Positions 7,921 through 15,864 of a DNA stretch of 44,667 bases are shown piece by piece. The notes below the pieces were generated by a model. It did not search any database. It was given only the letters and a program-made list of their open reading frames with translations, and was not told the origin of the DNA. The stretch lies in assembly GCA_035403355.1 (NCBI GenBank), contig DAONFA010000016.1, positions 1-44,667 of the forward strand, written 5' to 3'. Source of the DNA: Candidatus Cloacimonas sp. Lineage in GTDB: Bacteria; Cloacimonadota; Cloacimonadia; Cloacimonadales; Cloacimonadaceae. Within the stretch, counting starts at the first letter, position 1; each line of letters opens with the position of its first letter. Both the position numbers and the translations under genes were made by a program.

Positions 7921-9654
7921 TTAATCGGCATTTATCTGCAGTGCCTGAATCAGTTGTTCCTGAATTTCGGGTTTTTCAGTTAAATCGCTGCTTTGCAGGA
8001 AGTCCTTTCTTTGCTGGAATCTATCTTTCAGCAAGGAAATATACAGATCATAGTTTCCGCGCAATTCGGAATTATACTTATCATAGTAACCGGGTAAAAT
8101 GGCTTCAATGGACTCCTTGGTAGGAATCATAGCTCCGGGAAGTATCTTCCAAGGTTTCCATTGCAACTGGTCCATCAAAATTGCGGTCTGCAGAGTTAGG
8201 GATGTATTTAGGGGAATCGGTTCCAGAATATTGTCTGATTCCTTCCAATAGCCACGGGAATTGAAGCAGTAAAAATCTGCTCCCGTATCTGCAACTTTCA
8301 AAAATGCTTCCACATCGCGGTAAAGTTCATAAACCCGAAAAGGATTGGCAAAAGGTTCAAAAACGAGTTTATTCAGTTCTTCTTCGGTAACATTTTCGGC
8401 GCGATTGCGTTGGGTCATTAAAGCAGCTCCCATTGCTATTGCCAGGTATTTATCCTGCAATTTCAAAGCAGGAGGCAAAACTGAATCCTTCATCAGCCAA
8501 ACCAGTGCTTTCGGAAAACCGCAACGGTTAACATAATTGCCTAAAAGAGAACGGTCTAACAAAGCTCTACCATTGGAATTACGAATATCCTGTCCGTAGG
8601 GAATAAGCTTGTTATTTACATCTAAAACGGTATGATTCATCAAAGCTAAAGTATATTTCCAATCGGGATGATTTACGGGACGGCTATCCGTTTTATCAAA
8701 TAAAGTTGGCTCCCAAACGCGGCAAAGTTTATTTTCCAGGTCAATCTGGAAAGCATCATCGTGTAACACAACCTTGGAAAAGCCCTTAGGCAAGGTTCCG
8801 GCATTATCGGCATTATTGGTATGACTGGATTTCCCGGTACCGGAAAGACCGTAAAAGGCGATTGATCTTTTACCCAGTTTGTGATATTCAGAATTTTCAC
8901 AGGTGCCAAAATCAATTTCTTTAATTCCGCCATGGCAGGCAGCCATTCCAATTCTGATGCCGGAAGTCCAAGCCATCGTTAAAGTTCCCTTTTTGCGTTC
9001 GCCAAAATAACGCATACCCAGGTTTACGATTACATTGTGTTTTTCATCCACCAAAGCCAATTGCGGTGCCCCTACATTATTATAAAAATCATCATCGCAG
9101 GTCCATTCATTAAAAGCAACCAGTATAATATCTTGAATAGGCAGCTTGGGGCTTGCTTCATATTGCTCTTTCAACGATTCATAAGGAGCAAAATTCAGCA
9201 GCCAGAAAAATACATTTGCTGCATCGCTTTCGGTGGTGATAAAGGTTGCTTTCAGCATCAGGTCTTGATCCATACCTAAAATTGCTTCGGCTTTAATAAG
9301 GGGGTAATGTTGCATTTGCCACACTGCTTCGCGAAAATCTCCCTCCACCTTATTTTTCTGGGAAGGATTTAAACGATTATAAAATCTGCGAGCTTTTGCT
9401 GTTCTGCCAATGATGTTACCGTGGCAATCGTTAATAACTTTGGCATTTTCAGGCAGATTATGCAGTTTAACGAAATCAGGATACATCGGCAAATCGGTAA
9501 CGCTAACTCCGGGTTGATTTTTTGCCAGCTCGTATGCCTCCCTGATATCCACCTTCCGAACTAAATGATTATTCATCAAGGTTTCGGCAATTGCTCGGAC
9601 AGGAGACATTTCTTTGATGTTGGAATAGTATTCCACACTGCTTTTGCTTGCCAT
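7921..9654 (-). CDS. pckA: Phosphoenolpyruvate carboxykinase (ATP)
   Basis: A 577-residue cytosolic enzyme interconverting oxaloacetate plus ATP with PEP, CO2 and ADP. The kinase-1a P-loop is GLSGTGKS (269-276) and the kinase-2 metal motif is VLHDDAFQID (Asp299-Asp300). MAWTSGIRIGMAACHGG upstream fits the substrate/metal region. It is slightly longer than the usual ~540 residues, with an extended N-terminus. The start at 9654 was chosen because GGAGG sits 5 nt upstream; the ATG at 9666 has no ribosome-binding site. It is the last gene of the minus-strand train and has its own candidate promoter and a strong terminator. In a fermenter it may run toward oxaloacetate with ATP formation; direction is inferred. 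Confidence 0.95.
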   Translation of the reverse strand: MASKSSVEYYSNIKEMSPVRAIAETLMNNHLVRKVDIREAYELAKNQPGVSVTDLPMYPDFVKLHNLPENAKVINDCHGNIIGRTAKARRFYNRLNPSQKNKVEGDFREAVWQMQHYPLIKAEAILGMDQDLMLKATFITTESDAANVFFWLLNFAPYESLKEQYEASPKLPIQDIILVAFNEWTCDDDFYNNVGAPQLALVDEKHNVIVNLGMRYFGERKKGTLTMAWTSGIRIGMAACHGGIKEIDFGTCENSEYHKLGKRSIAFYGLSGTGKSSHTNNADNAGTLPKGFSKVVLHDDAFQIDLENKLCRVWEPTLFDKTDSRPVNHPDWKYTLALMNHTVLDVNNKLIPYGQDIRNSNGRALLDRSLLGNYVNRCGFPKALVWLMKDSVLPPALKLQDKYLAIAMGAALMTQRNRAENVTEEELNKLVFEPFANPFRVYELYRDVEAFLKVADTGADFYCFNSRGYWKESDNILEPIPLNTSLTLQTAILMDQLQWKPWKILPGAMIPTKESIEAILPGYYDKYNSELRGNYDLYISLLKDRFQQRKDFLQSSDLTEKPEIQEQLIQALQINAD

Positions 9655-9726
9655 TTTTTCCTCCATATATGGCTTAATTTATATTTCCAAAACAATAAGG
9701 CATCGCTATCGCGACACCCTATATAA

Positions 9727-9753
9727 ATTATATGATATGCAGTTCCTTGCCAA
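9727..9753 (-). promoter_or_regulatory. Candidate pckA promoter
   Basis: On the minus strand TTGGCA (9748-9753) and a perfect TATAAT (9727-9732) with a short 15-nt spacer. It overlaps the end of the upstream gene and lies about 73 nt before the pckA start. Confidence 0.45.
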
Positions 9754-10906
9754 TTATTTCGAATTTATCCAGTGCCATATCCAACTGTTCTTTTGTATGC
9801 GTTGCCATAAAAGAAGTTCTAATTAAACAGGAACTGGGAGGAACAGCAGGTGGAACTACAGGATTGATAAAAACTCCTTCTTCTCCTAAGCGACGCCACA
9901 TATTAAAAGTGGTCATCATATTACCAATATGCAAGGGAACTACAGGCGTGCAACTGGCTCCGGTATTATAACCCATTGCCTTAAATTCCGTTAACATATA
10001 ATTGGTGTTATCCCAAAGCTTGGCAATGCGTTCCGGTTCTTCTTTTATAATTTTTAGAGCTTCCAAAACACTGGCAGTTGAAGCAGGAGGAAGTGATGCG
10101 GAAAAAATCAGAGCTCTGGATTTATGCTTTAAATAGTGAATAAGGGCTTCATCTGCAGCAATGAAGCCACCTACAGAAGCCAGGGACTTACTGAAAGTGC
10201 CCATAATAAATGCTGTTTTATCCGTTAAACCAAAATGAGCAGCTGTGCCAACTCCCTGATTTCCCAAAACACCTAACGAATGAGCTTCGTCCACCATCAC
10301 TTCAGCATTGTATTTTTCCGCCAGTTCTACAATTACAGGAAGATTGGCAATATCCCCTTCCATAGAAAAAATGCCATCAACTACGATTAGGGCATTTTTT
10401 CCTTTAATTTCTTTTAGAACCCGTTCCAAAGATGCCATATCGTTATGCTTAAAACGCAGCATTTTTCCTTCTGCAAGTAAGGCACCGTCTATAATGGAGG
10501 CATGATCATATTTATCCGTAATTACAAAGTCGTTTTTACCAACCATAGTTGAAATACAACCAACATTTGCCTGATAACCTGTGGGATAACAAATCGCTTC
10601 TTCTTTGCCGACAAATTTTGCCAATTCGTTTTCCAGCTCTATATGAATATCCAAAGTCCCGTTCAAAAAACGACTTCCTGCACAGCCACTGCCATATTTT
10701 TGGATGGCTTTGATGGCTGCTTCTTTCACTCTCGGATGATTAGTTAGCCCTAAATAGCTGTTTGAACCCATCATCAACATTTTTTTCCCGTTGCAGATAA
10801 CTTCTGTATCCTGCTCGGAAGTAATTTCACGAAAATAAGGATAATAGCCCATAGCCATTACTTTTCGGGCATCCGTAAACTTGTAGCATTTATCCAGTAA
10901 ACTCAC
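9728..10906 (-). CDS. Alpha-oxoamine synthase, probable serine palmitoyltransferase
   Basis: A 392-residue fold-type I PLP enzyme of the alpha-oxoamine synthase family (SPT, KBL, BioF, HemA). It would condense an amino acid with an acyl-CoA. The PLP lysine is Lys240 in GTFSKSLASVGGF; His135 in DHASIIDG stacks on PLP; VDEAHS (Asp206, His209) is intact. The N-terminal block YPYFREI, QDTEV, GSNSYLGL, GSRFLNGTLDIH and HNDM is the pattern of Bacteroidetes serine palmitoyltransferases more than of glycine C-acetyltransferase (KBL). No threonine dehydrogenase gene, the usual KBL partner, is nearby. GTG start behind AGGGGA. It follows the AI-2E permease by 10 nt, so they are probably one operon. Family certain; SPT is favoured over KBL. 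Confidence 0.85.
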   Translation of the reverse strand: MSLLDKCYKFTDARKVMAMGYYPYFREITSEQDTEVICNGKKMLMMGSNSYLGLTNHPRVKEAAIKAIQKYGSGCAGSRFLNGTLDIHIELENELAKFVGKEEAICYPTGYQANVGCISTMVGKNDFVITDKYDHASIIDGALLAEGKMLRFKHNDMASLERVLKEIKGKNALIVVDGIFSMEGDIANLPVIVELAEKYNAEVMVDEAHSLGVLGNQGVGTAAHFGLTDKTAFIMGTFSKSLASVGGFIAADEALIHYLKHKSRALIFSASLPPASTASVLEALKIIKEEPERIAKLWDNTNYMLTEFKAMGYNTGASCTPVVPLHIGNMMTTFNMWRRLGEEGVFINPVVPPAVPPSSCLIRTSFMATHTKEQLDMALDKFEIIGKELHII

Positions 10907-10916
10907 ATTTTCCCCT

Positions 10917-11978
10917 TTAGATTATTTTAAAATCTTTCAGATTACTATACAAGACCTTAACCAAGCTGTATGTTATATATACAAGAGGGACTGATATCAG
11001 CATCCAGAGAATGCCTCCATACCAGCCACCGGCAATTAAAGTAAGAAGAACTAACAGCGGGTGCATATTAATTGTCCCTCCTACAACTACGGGATAAACA
11101 ATATTATTATCAATCAGTTGCACAATATACATCGCTAAAATTACATAGATTGCCGAAAGAATTGTGCCCCCATTCAGCAAAACAGTTACTACAGCTAAAG
11201 CTCCCCCTAAAAAAGGTCCAAAATAGGGTATTATATTTGCCACTCCTGCCGTGGCGCCAATTAAAATGGAATAGGGCACTCCTACAATGGTAAGAGCCGT
11301 GGAAGCTAAAATACCTACCGCTATTATTTCAAAAAGGATAGCCCGTAAAAAATTACCAACTGTGCTGTCTATTTTCCGCAACATAATAATAATCAGCTCA
11401 AAATAGCGGTTATTGAACATACCGATAATGCCTTTTCGCAGCTTATATTTATCCTTCAATAAAAAGAAGCTGATCAAGGGAACGGTGGCAATAATGGAGA
11501 TCGTGGAAAAAATCTTCTGGTAATTATCTATCAGCAACTTCGGTAGCTTAGCCAGAAAAACATTGGTCTGATCCAAAATATCTACCAGCTTGGCAGCAGT
11601 TCCCAAACCGGGAATTTTGGTATCCAACTCCAGAAGAAATTCGTATATGCGTCTGATGAAAGGTAAAGTAATGATATATTGACCAGTTAACCTTTCTCCG
11701 CTGCTTAAAATATTTATCAGATTATTTCCCTGCTGAATTAAAGCCGGAACTAACCGCGAAGTAAACCAGGCAATAATTCCGGCAATAACTAAATAGATTG
11801 TTAACACAGCAAGCCAGCGAGGAATCTTTTTGCGTTCCAGCCAGCCCACGAAAGGATCAAGAAGATAAGAAACAACAAGGGCATAAATAAGATAAGCTAT
11901 GATGGAATGATAAAAGAACAACCCCAGCACAATCAATGCCAAGAGCAAAAAATAGAATATCCGCTTTGTCCAGTTCAT
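10917..11978 (-). CDS. AI-2E family permease-like membrane protein
   Basis: A 353-residue polytopic protein of the AI-2E/PerM family. Two N-terminal helices are followed by a soluble amphipathic region (about 60-150), then a cluster of about six hydrophobic segments. The C-terminal GGALAVVTVLLNGG, NNIVYPVVVGG and HPLLVLLTLIAGGWYGG blocks are typical. Members are implicated in export or ion exchange (AI-2 exporter TqsA, Na+/H+ antiporters), but substrate assignment by homology is unreliable. It overlaps the cyclic-nucleotide-binding gene by 4 nt (ATGA), so expression is translationally coupled, and that neighbour may modulate it. That regulatory link is inference. Confidence 0.88.
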   Translation of the reverse strand: MNWTKRIFYFLLLALIVLGLFFYHSIIAYLIYALVVSYLLDPFVGWLERKKIPRWLAVLTIYLVIAGIIAWFTSRLVPALIQQGNNLINILSSGERLTGQYIITLPFIRRIYEFLLELDTKIPGLGTAAKLVDILDQTNVFLAKLPKLLIDNYQKIFSTISIIATVPLISFFLLKDKYKLRKGIIGMFNNRYFELIIIMLRKIDSTVGNFLRAILFEIIAVGILASTALTIVGVPYSILIGATAGVANIIPYFGPFLGGALAVVTVLLNGGTILSAIYVILAMYIVQLIDNNIVYPVVVGGTINMHPLLVLLTLIAGGWYGGILWMLISVPLVYITYSLVKVLYSNLKDFKII

Positions 11979-12460
11979 TGCCCGGTAGCGCTTCCTATAG
12001 CTGAAATGTTTAGAATATAGTTACTTAATGTCTTACAAAAAGCTACTAACAGTTTTAATCCCAAATGCGGATTCTGCTTTATTAAATCCATCAGGTCATA
12101 ACGCGATATTGCATAAGCCGCTACTTCCTTTTTGGCTATGGCTACACTACTGCGAGTATCTTCCGTAAACATATCAATTAGCCCTAAAACCTGTAATTTA
12201 TGAACTAAATTATGCCCTTGAGGATGAGTAATTCCCGTCACTTCCACTTCCCCGGAAAGAATAAAATAAATCACTTCCAGCGGATTATCTTTATCATAAA
12301 GCAATTCCCCGGCTTGGAAACTGCGTTTATGTAAGAAATTATCAAGTAAATAGAGCTCAAAGGAACTAAGCTCGCTTAAAACATCAAACTGCTTTAAATC
12401 GGCATATTTATCCGGTTTTTTCCAGATTGTTTTCAGCCAGGCATAAATATCTTTTAACAC
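11975..12460 (-). CDS. Cyclic-nucleotide-binding domain protein
   Basis: A 161-residue single-domain protein. Residues about 30-140 form a CAP/CRP-type cNMP-binding fold: FQAGELLYDKDNP, YFILSGEVEV, then a phosphate-binding-cassette-like LGLIDMFTEDTRSSVAIA with the arginine that contacts the cyclic phosphate. The usual Gly-Glu of the cassette is changed (GLID), so binding may be weaker or different. There is no helix-turn-helix, so it is not a CRP-type transcription factor; it may instead regulate a partner protein. GTG start behind GAGGTG. It is 3 nt after pcm and overlaps the AI-2E gene. A class III adenylate cyclase is encoded elsewhere in this window. Confidence 0.82.
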   Translation of the reverse strand: MLKDIYAWLKTIWKKPDKYADLKQFDVLSELSSFELYLLDNFLHKRSFQAGELLYDKDNPLEVIYFILSGEVEVTGITHPQGHNLVHKLQVLGLIDMFTEDTRSSVAIAKKEVAAYAISRYDLMDLIKQNPHLGLKLLVAFCKTLSNYILNISAIGSATGQ

Positions 12461-12463
12461 TCT

Positions 12464-13114
12464 TCACCTCAACAATTTGTCATCACAAACAAAAGGCACG
12501 AAAGAACAACCGCCAGCTTCGGCAATATCCAATCCCGCTTCTGTTTTTGTAACAATATATAGAATTTGAAAACCGCCTCCGCCAATGGGAATAGCCATTT
12601 TGCCATTTAGTTTTAACTGCTCCACCAAGCGTTTAGGAACTTCCTGTGCCGCCGCTGAAACGATAATCTTATCAAATTCCTTGTGCGGGGGATATGCTTT
12701 TTGCCAACCGCTGTGTCCATCTCCAATCCGAAAATGAATATTGCGGTAACCGGCATTGCGTAATACCTTCTGGGCATTTAGAGAAAGAGTTTCCAAGCGT
12801 TCAACCGTGCAAACTTCTTGCACGATTTCAGCTAATAAGGCACTTTGATAACCGCTGCCGGTACCAATTTCCAGAACTATATCCGTTGGCTGTAAATCAA
12901 GCAATTGCAACATAATAGCAATCATCAATGGCTGGGAAATTGTTTGTCCTTCTTTAATCGGCAAAGGACGGTTTTGGTATGCGTAATCAAGGTATTCCTG
13001 CAAAACGAAATTTTCTCTCGGAACCTTGCCAATGGCATCCAAAACGGCAGGAGAAATTATACCTTCCCTTTTTAGCTCGTTTACCAGAAGTAACCTTTGA
13101 TCTTCAAAACGCAT
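12464..13114 (-). CDS. pcm: Protein-L-isoaspartate O-methyltransferase
   Basis: A 216-residue SAM-dependent methyltransferase that methylates L-isoaspartyl residues as the first step of repairing age-damaged proteins. The N-terminal DAIGKVPRENFV and the QTISQPLMIAIM segment bind substrate. VLEIGTGSGYQSALLAEI is SAM motif I, followed by VERL (motif post-I). FDKIIVSAAAQEVP and GGGGFQ complete the family pattern. Length is standard. It lies 2 nt downstream of surE, a pairing conserved in many bacteria including E. coli, where both genes support stationary-phase survival. The next gene begins 3 nt later. Confidence 0.95.
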   Translation of the reverse strand: MRFEDQRLLLVNELKREGIISPAVLDAIGKVPRENFVLQEYLDYAYQNRPLPIKEGQTISQPLMIAIMLQLLDLQPTDIVLEIGTGSGYQSALLAEIVQEVCTVERLETLSLNAQKVLRNAGYRNIHFRIGDGHSGWQKAYPPHKEFDKIIVSAAAQEVPKRLVEQLKLNGKMAIPIGGGGFQILYIVTKTEAGLDIAEAGGCSFVPFVCDDKLLR

Positions 13115-13116
13115 TC

Positions 13117-13887
13117 TCAGCTCTCCAATTGCAACAGATTATTCTCTTCCAGCCAGTTTAGAATGTGCGGAAATTCTTCATCCCTTGTAAGCTTAAAACC
13201 TAAAGGAGTTAGCGAAATATAGCCGTTATTAACTGCTTCGGCATCAGTTCCGTTTTCTATATCCCAAACAGGAATATCTCCACCTACTTCATAAACGAAA
13301 CCCTGCTCACTTTCTTCAATAATCTTAACAAAATTATAGTATTTACGGTGGCCGGTGCGAGTTAAACGAATACCCTTAATTTCTTCCACAGGAAGGTTCG
13401 GAATATTGATGTTTAGAACTTCAAAGGGCTTAGCCAGATTCGCAATGCCTAAATCTAACATTCTCCGCATCCAGTATGCTGCCACTGCATATCTTTGATT
13501 TTTATAGGAATTTATAGAAACAGCTATTGCTCTATTACCTAAAAGCGCTGCTTCCATGGCTGCTCCAACTGTTCCTGAATAGAGAACATCTTCCCCCATA
13601 TTCTGTCCGGCATTTATTCCTGAAATTATTAAATCCACCGGCTCGGTAAGAATTTTTTGTAACGCAATAACAGAACAATCAACGGGCGTTCCGCTTACGG
13701 CATATTCATTTTCAGCAATTATATTCACTTTCAGCTGCTTACGGATGCTTAAAGAATGCGATGCTGCACTTCTTTCACTATCGGGAGCTACAATCGTAAT
13801 TTTATGTCCGGCATTTTTCAGCTCTTCCGCTAAAGTTCTTATTCCGGGAGCTAAAATACCGTCATCGTTAACTAATAATATCTTCAA
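13117..13887 (-). CDS. surE: 5'/3'-nucleotidase SurE
   Basis: A 256-residue metal-dependent phosphatase that dephosphorylates nucleoside 5'- and 3'-monophosphates and short polyphosphate. The N-terminal VNDDG (Asp8, Asp9), APDSERSAASHSLS and SGTPVDCS motifs are diagnostic, as is SGINAGQNMGEDVLYSGT for metal and substrate binding. The start is TTG with AGGAG upstream; no better ATG precedes VNDDG. It sits in the surE-pcm stress pair, 11 nt after the small membrane-protein gene. Confidence 0.95.
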   Translation of the reverse strand: MKILLVNDDGILAPGIRTLAEELKNAGHKITIVAPDSERSAASHSLSIRKQLKVNIIAENEYAVSGTPVDCSVIALQKILTEPVDLIISGINAGQNMGEDVLYSGTVGAAMEAALLGNRAIAVSINSYKNQRYAVAAYWMRRMLDLGIANLAKPFEVLNINIPNLPVEEIKGIRLTRTGHRKYYNFVKIIEESEQGFVYEVGGDIPVWDIENGTDAEAVNNGYISLTPLGFKLTRDEEFPHILNWLEENNLLQLES

Positions 13888-13898
13888 TGCTTTTTCTC

Positions 13899-14252
13899 CT
13901 AAAAAATACGCTGCTGATTGAGAAAAATATAAGCCACTGCTACCAACACAATAATTACTATCAGGATAAACAACCAGTTGCTCTGAACAAACTTAACAAC
14001 AGCAGGTCTATGCTTTCGTTTGTGAGGAAATTGAACTTTCCTGCGGGAAAATATCCGTGCCCAGAAAGGCCTTCTGAATTTAGCATTTATCCTTAGCGAA
14101 TGCTGATCCGGTTTCAGCCACTTAACTTTCCCGTATTCATTCAAATAGGGCTTAAATCCTAAAGAAGTGTAATACTTTTTTTGAGCTTCGGTAAAGTCCC
14201 CAACTTTATCAATATCAAGCTCTTCTAATATTATAGCGTGTTTTCTTGCCAT
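13899..14252 (-). CDS. Small single-pass membrane protein, unrecognised
   Basis: A 117-residue protein I do not recognise. The N-terminal two thirds are soluble and contain AQKKYYTSLGFKPYLNEYGKV; the middle is strongly basic (RRPFWARIFSRRKVQFPHKRKHRP). Residues about 92-110 form one transmembrane helix (WLFILIVIIVLVAVAYIF), so it is tail-anchored with the basic part in the cytoplasm. It has a GAGGA ribosome-binding site and an upstream TTGACA promoter, and is the first gene of the train leading into surE. The position suggests an envelope or stress role, but nothing in the sequence defines one. Confidence 0.75.
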   Translation of the reverse strand: MARKHAIILEELDIDKVGDFTEAQKKYYTSLGFKPYLNEYGKVKWLKPDQHSLRINAKFRRPFWARIFSRRKVQFPHKRKHRPAVVKFVQSNWLFILIVIIVLVAVAYIFLNQQRIF

Positions 14253-14271
14253 ATATTATTCCTCTTTTTTC

Positions 14272-14301
14272 ATTATGTATAAAAACAACAATTTCTGTCA
14301 A
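14272..14301 (-). promoter_or_regulatory. Promoter of the surE-pcm gene train
   Basis: On the minus strand a perfect TTGACA (14296-14301) and CATAAT (14272-14277) with an 18-nt spacer, about 20 nt before the first start codon. Confidence 0.6.
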
Positions 14302-14522
14302 GCCAAAAAATCGGACTGCCTCTTTAAGTAAAAATGCTATCCTCCGTTTCTTGATAGCACAAATAAAGCAGCAGAAATAGTTATCAGACCAATTGGGTGA
14401 ACAGGTAGCCAACTTTCACTTCAGCATAAACTGCAGGCAGATGAACTTTTTGGTTGACAGAAAAAGGGCTCCTTTTTCTTAGTTACAAAAATGAAGTTTA
14501 ATGCTTTGCAAAGGATAGACCA

Positions 14523-14861
14523 ATGGTTATATATACGATTGCCTTAATTATCCATGTGATAATCTGCGTTGCCCTGGTGCTGGTAATTTTAGCACAGACA
14601 TCCAAGGGAGGTTTGGATTCCAATTTGGGTGGAGCTGCAATGAATGTTTTTGGAGGAAGCGGTGCCTCCAAATTCTTGAAGAAATGGACGCAAATTTTGT
14701 CCGTGGTTTTTGCTGCCTCCTGTCTTTTGCTTGCCTTTTTGGTGAAAGATGTATCCAACAGTCCCCTTACCCGTATTCAGGAACGCCAAAAAAAGATTAA
14801 TCCTACCGAACAGAAAGCAGCACCTGCAAAACCTGCTGCTAAACCGGCAACTACAAAATAG
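14523..14861 (+). CDS. secG: Preprotein translocase subunit SecG
   Basis: A 112-residue inner-membrane subunit of the SecYEG channel. Two transmembrane helices (about residues 2-21 and 54-74) flank the conserved cytoplasmic loop AQTSKGGLDSNLGG with NVFGGSGASKFLKK. The hydrophilic tail is Ala/Pro/Lys-rich (AAPAKPAAKPA), which is common in SecG. The ATG follows AGGA. It is followed closely by the tRNA-Leu gene, a frequent arrangement in bacteria, and both may share a transcript. Confidence 0.95.
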   Translation: MVIYTIALIIHVIICVALVLVILAQTSKGGLDSNLGGAAMNVFGGSGASKFLKKWTQILSVVFAASCLLLAFLVKDVSNSPLTRIQERQKKINPTEQKAAPAKPAAKPATTK

Positions 14862-14940
14862 AAAAGCACTTAGCTAATGAATTCCGGTTGGCAAGGAATA
14901 ACGAGATAATATATATTCCAAATCGGAAGCAAAGATAAAA

Positions 14941-15028
14941 GCAGAAGTGGTGGAATTGGCAGACACGCAAGACTAAGGATCTTGTGCCTGTAATGGGTGT
15001 GCGGGTTCGAGTCCCGCCTTCTGCACCA
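14941..15028 (+). tRNA. tRNA-Leu (anticodon AAG)
   Basis: An 88-nt class II tRNA. Acceptor GCAGAAG pairs with CTTCTGC, followed by discriminator A and an encoded CCA. D-stem is GTG/CAC, the anticodon stem CAAGA/TCTTG encloses loop CTAAGGA (anticodon AAG), a 16-nt variable arm follows, and the T-arm is GCGGG TTCGAGT CCCGC. The long variable arm and A73 identify leucine. A34 would need deamination to inosine to read CUU, CUC and CUA. Confidence 0.95.
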
Positions 15029-15276
15029 TTTTTCATTAAACGGGTTTGTATGTCTCTTCTTTTTTGAAGATGATATCCCTGGGCATTACAGTTGCAATAT
15101 TGAAGTGATAGTTACATTATTAAATCCTGAGATTATAGAATAGCTAAGTGTAAAGTATATTTCGCAAGTGAACAATTAGTTTCTGATTCAGCATAAACGA
15201 AAGACATTCATTAGGGCAAAGTGGAAGCTGACAACCCTTTTTTCCCTTACTGCTTAAAAGAGTTACGGCAGTTCCG

Positions 15277-15864
15277 CTATCCTTTGGTTTTCTGGAAAGT
15301 TACCGAATGCCCTAAAACATCTATAACAAAGTTATTGGCAGAGGCAATATCCTTATTATAAAAAAGATAGCCATCTTTTATGCCTCCAGGTAATAGTTCC
15401 CCCCAAGGGAAAGCAGTATTAACCAGTTCATAATACATTTCCTGTTCTTTATCCCGATCTGCAATATTATAGCTAAAGACATTATCGGCAAATGGATTGC
15501 TAATATCCTTCAGCATCATTTTTCTTTCCAAATCCGCAAGAATATAATCTACAGGAATGGGATCATACTGTTTCTGACGGCAAAGTATGCTGAAAGAACC
15601 TTGCTGCAGTTTTATACGCTGTCCCGATTTGTTTTTAATGCTGATATACAAAGAGAAAAAGCGATTATTGATTTCCTGATAGCTGCCGGGATAGCTTTGG
15701 GGCTTAATTACAATCATTAAAGTATCTGTTCGGATAATAGCATAGCGGTTTTCACTTTCGGCTCCGGCAGCTGGCACAAATTGACTTACTGAACAAGCTA
15801 CCGGCAGCAGCAAAATTACTGCCGGCAGCCAAATTTTCCAGAGTTTATTCGTTGTCCTCTTCAT
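15277..15864 (-). CDS. Putative lipoprotein, unrecognised
   Basis: A 195-residue protein of unknown function. Basic residues and the hydrophobic run WLPAVILLLPVAC end in Cys24, resembling a type II (lipoprotein) signal peptide, although Pro at -3 is atypical for a lipobox. The mature part looks like a beta-rich domain (SLYISIKNKSGQRIKL, GSFSILCRQKQYDPIP). It overlaps the 3' end of gyrA by 20 nt; ATGs at 15879 or further up would enlarge the overlap and have no clearly better ribosome-binding site. The overlap suggests co-transcription with gyrBA. Export is likely, function unknown. Confidence 0.65.
   Translation of the reverse strand: MKRTTNKLWKIWLPAVILLLPVACSVSQFVPAAGAESENRYAIIRTDTLMIVIKPQSYPGSYQEINNRFFSLYISIKNKSGQRIKLQQGSFSILCRQKQYDPIPVDYILADLERKMMLKDISNPFADNVFSYNIADRDKEQEMYYELVNTAFPWGELLPGGIKDGYLFYNKDIASANNFVIDVLGHSVTFQKTKG

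Noticed and set aside
14941..15028. tRNA-Leu gene considered as an integration (att) site
   Set aside because: No duplicated tRNA 3' end or integrase gene is visible in the window.
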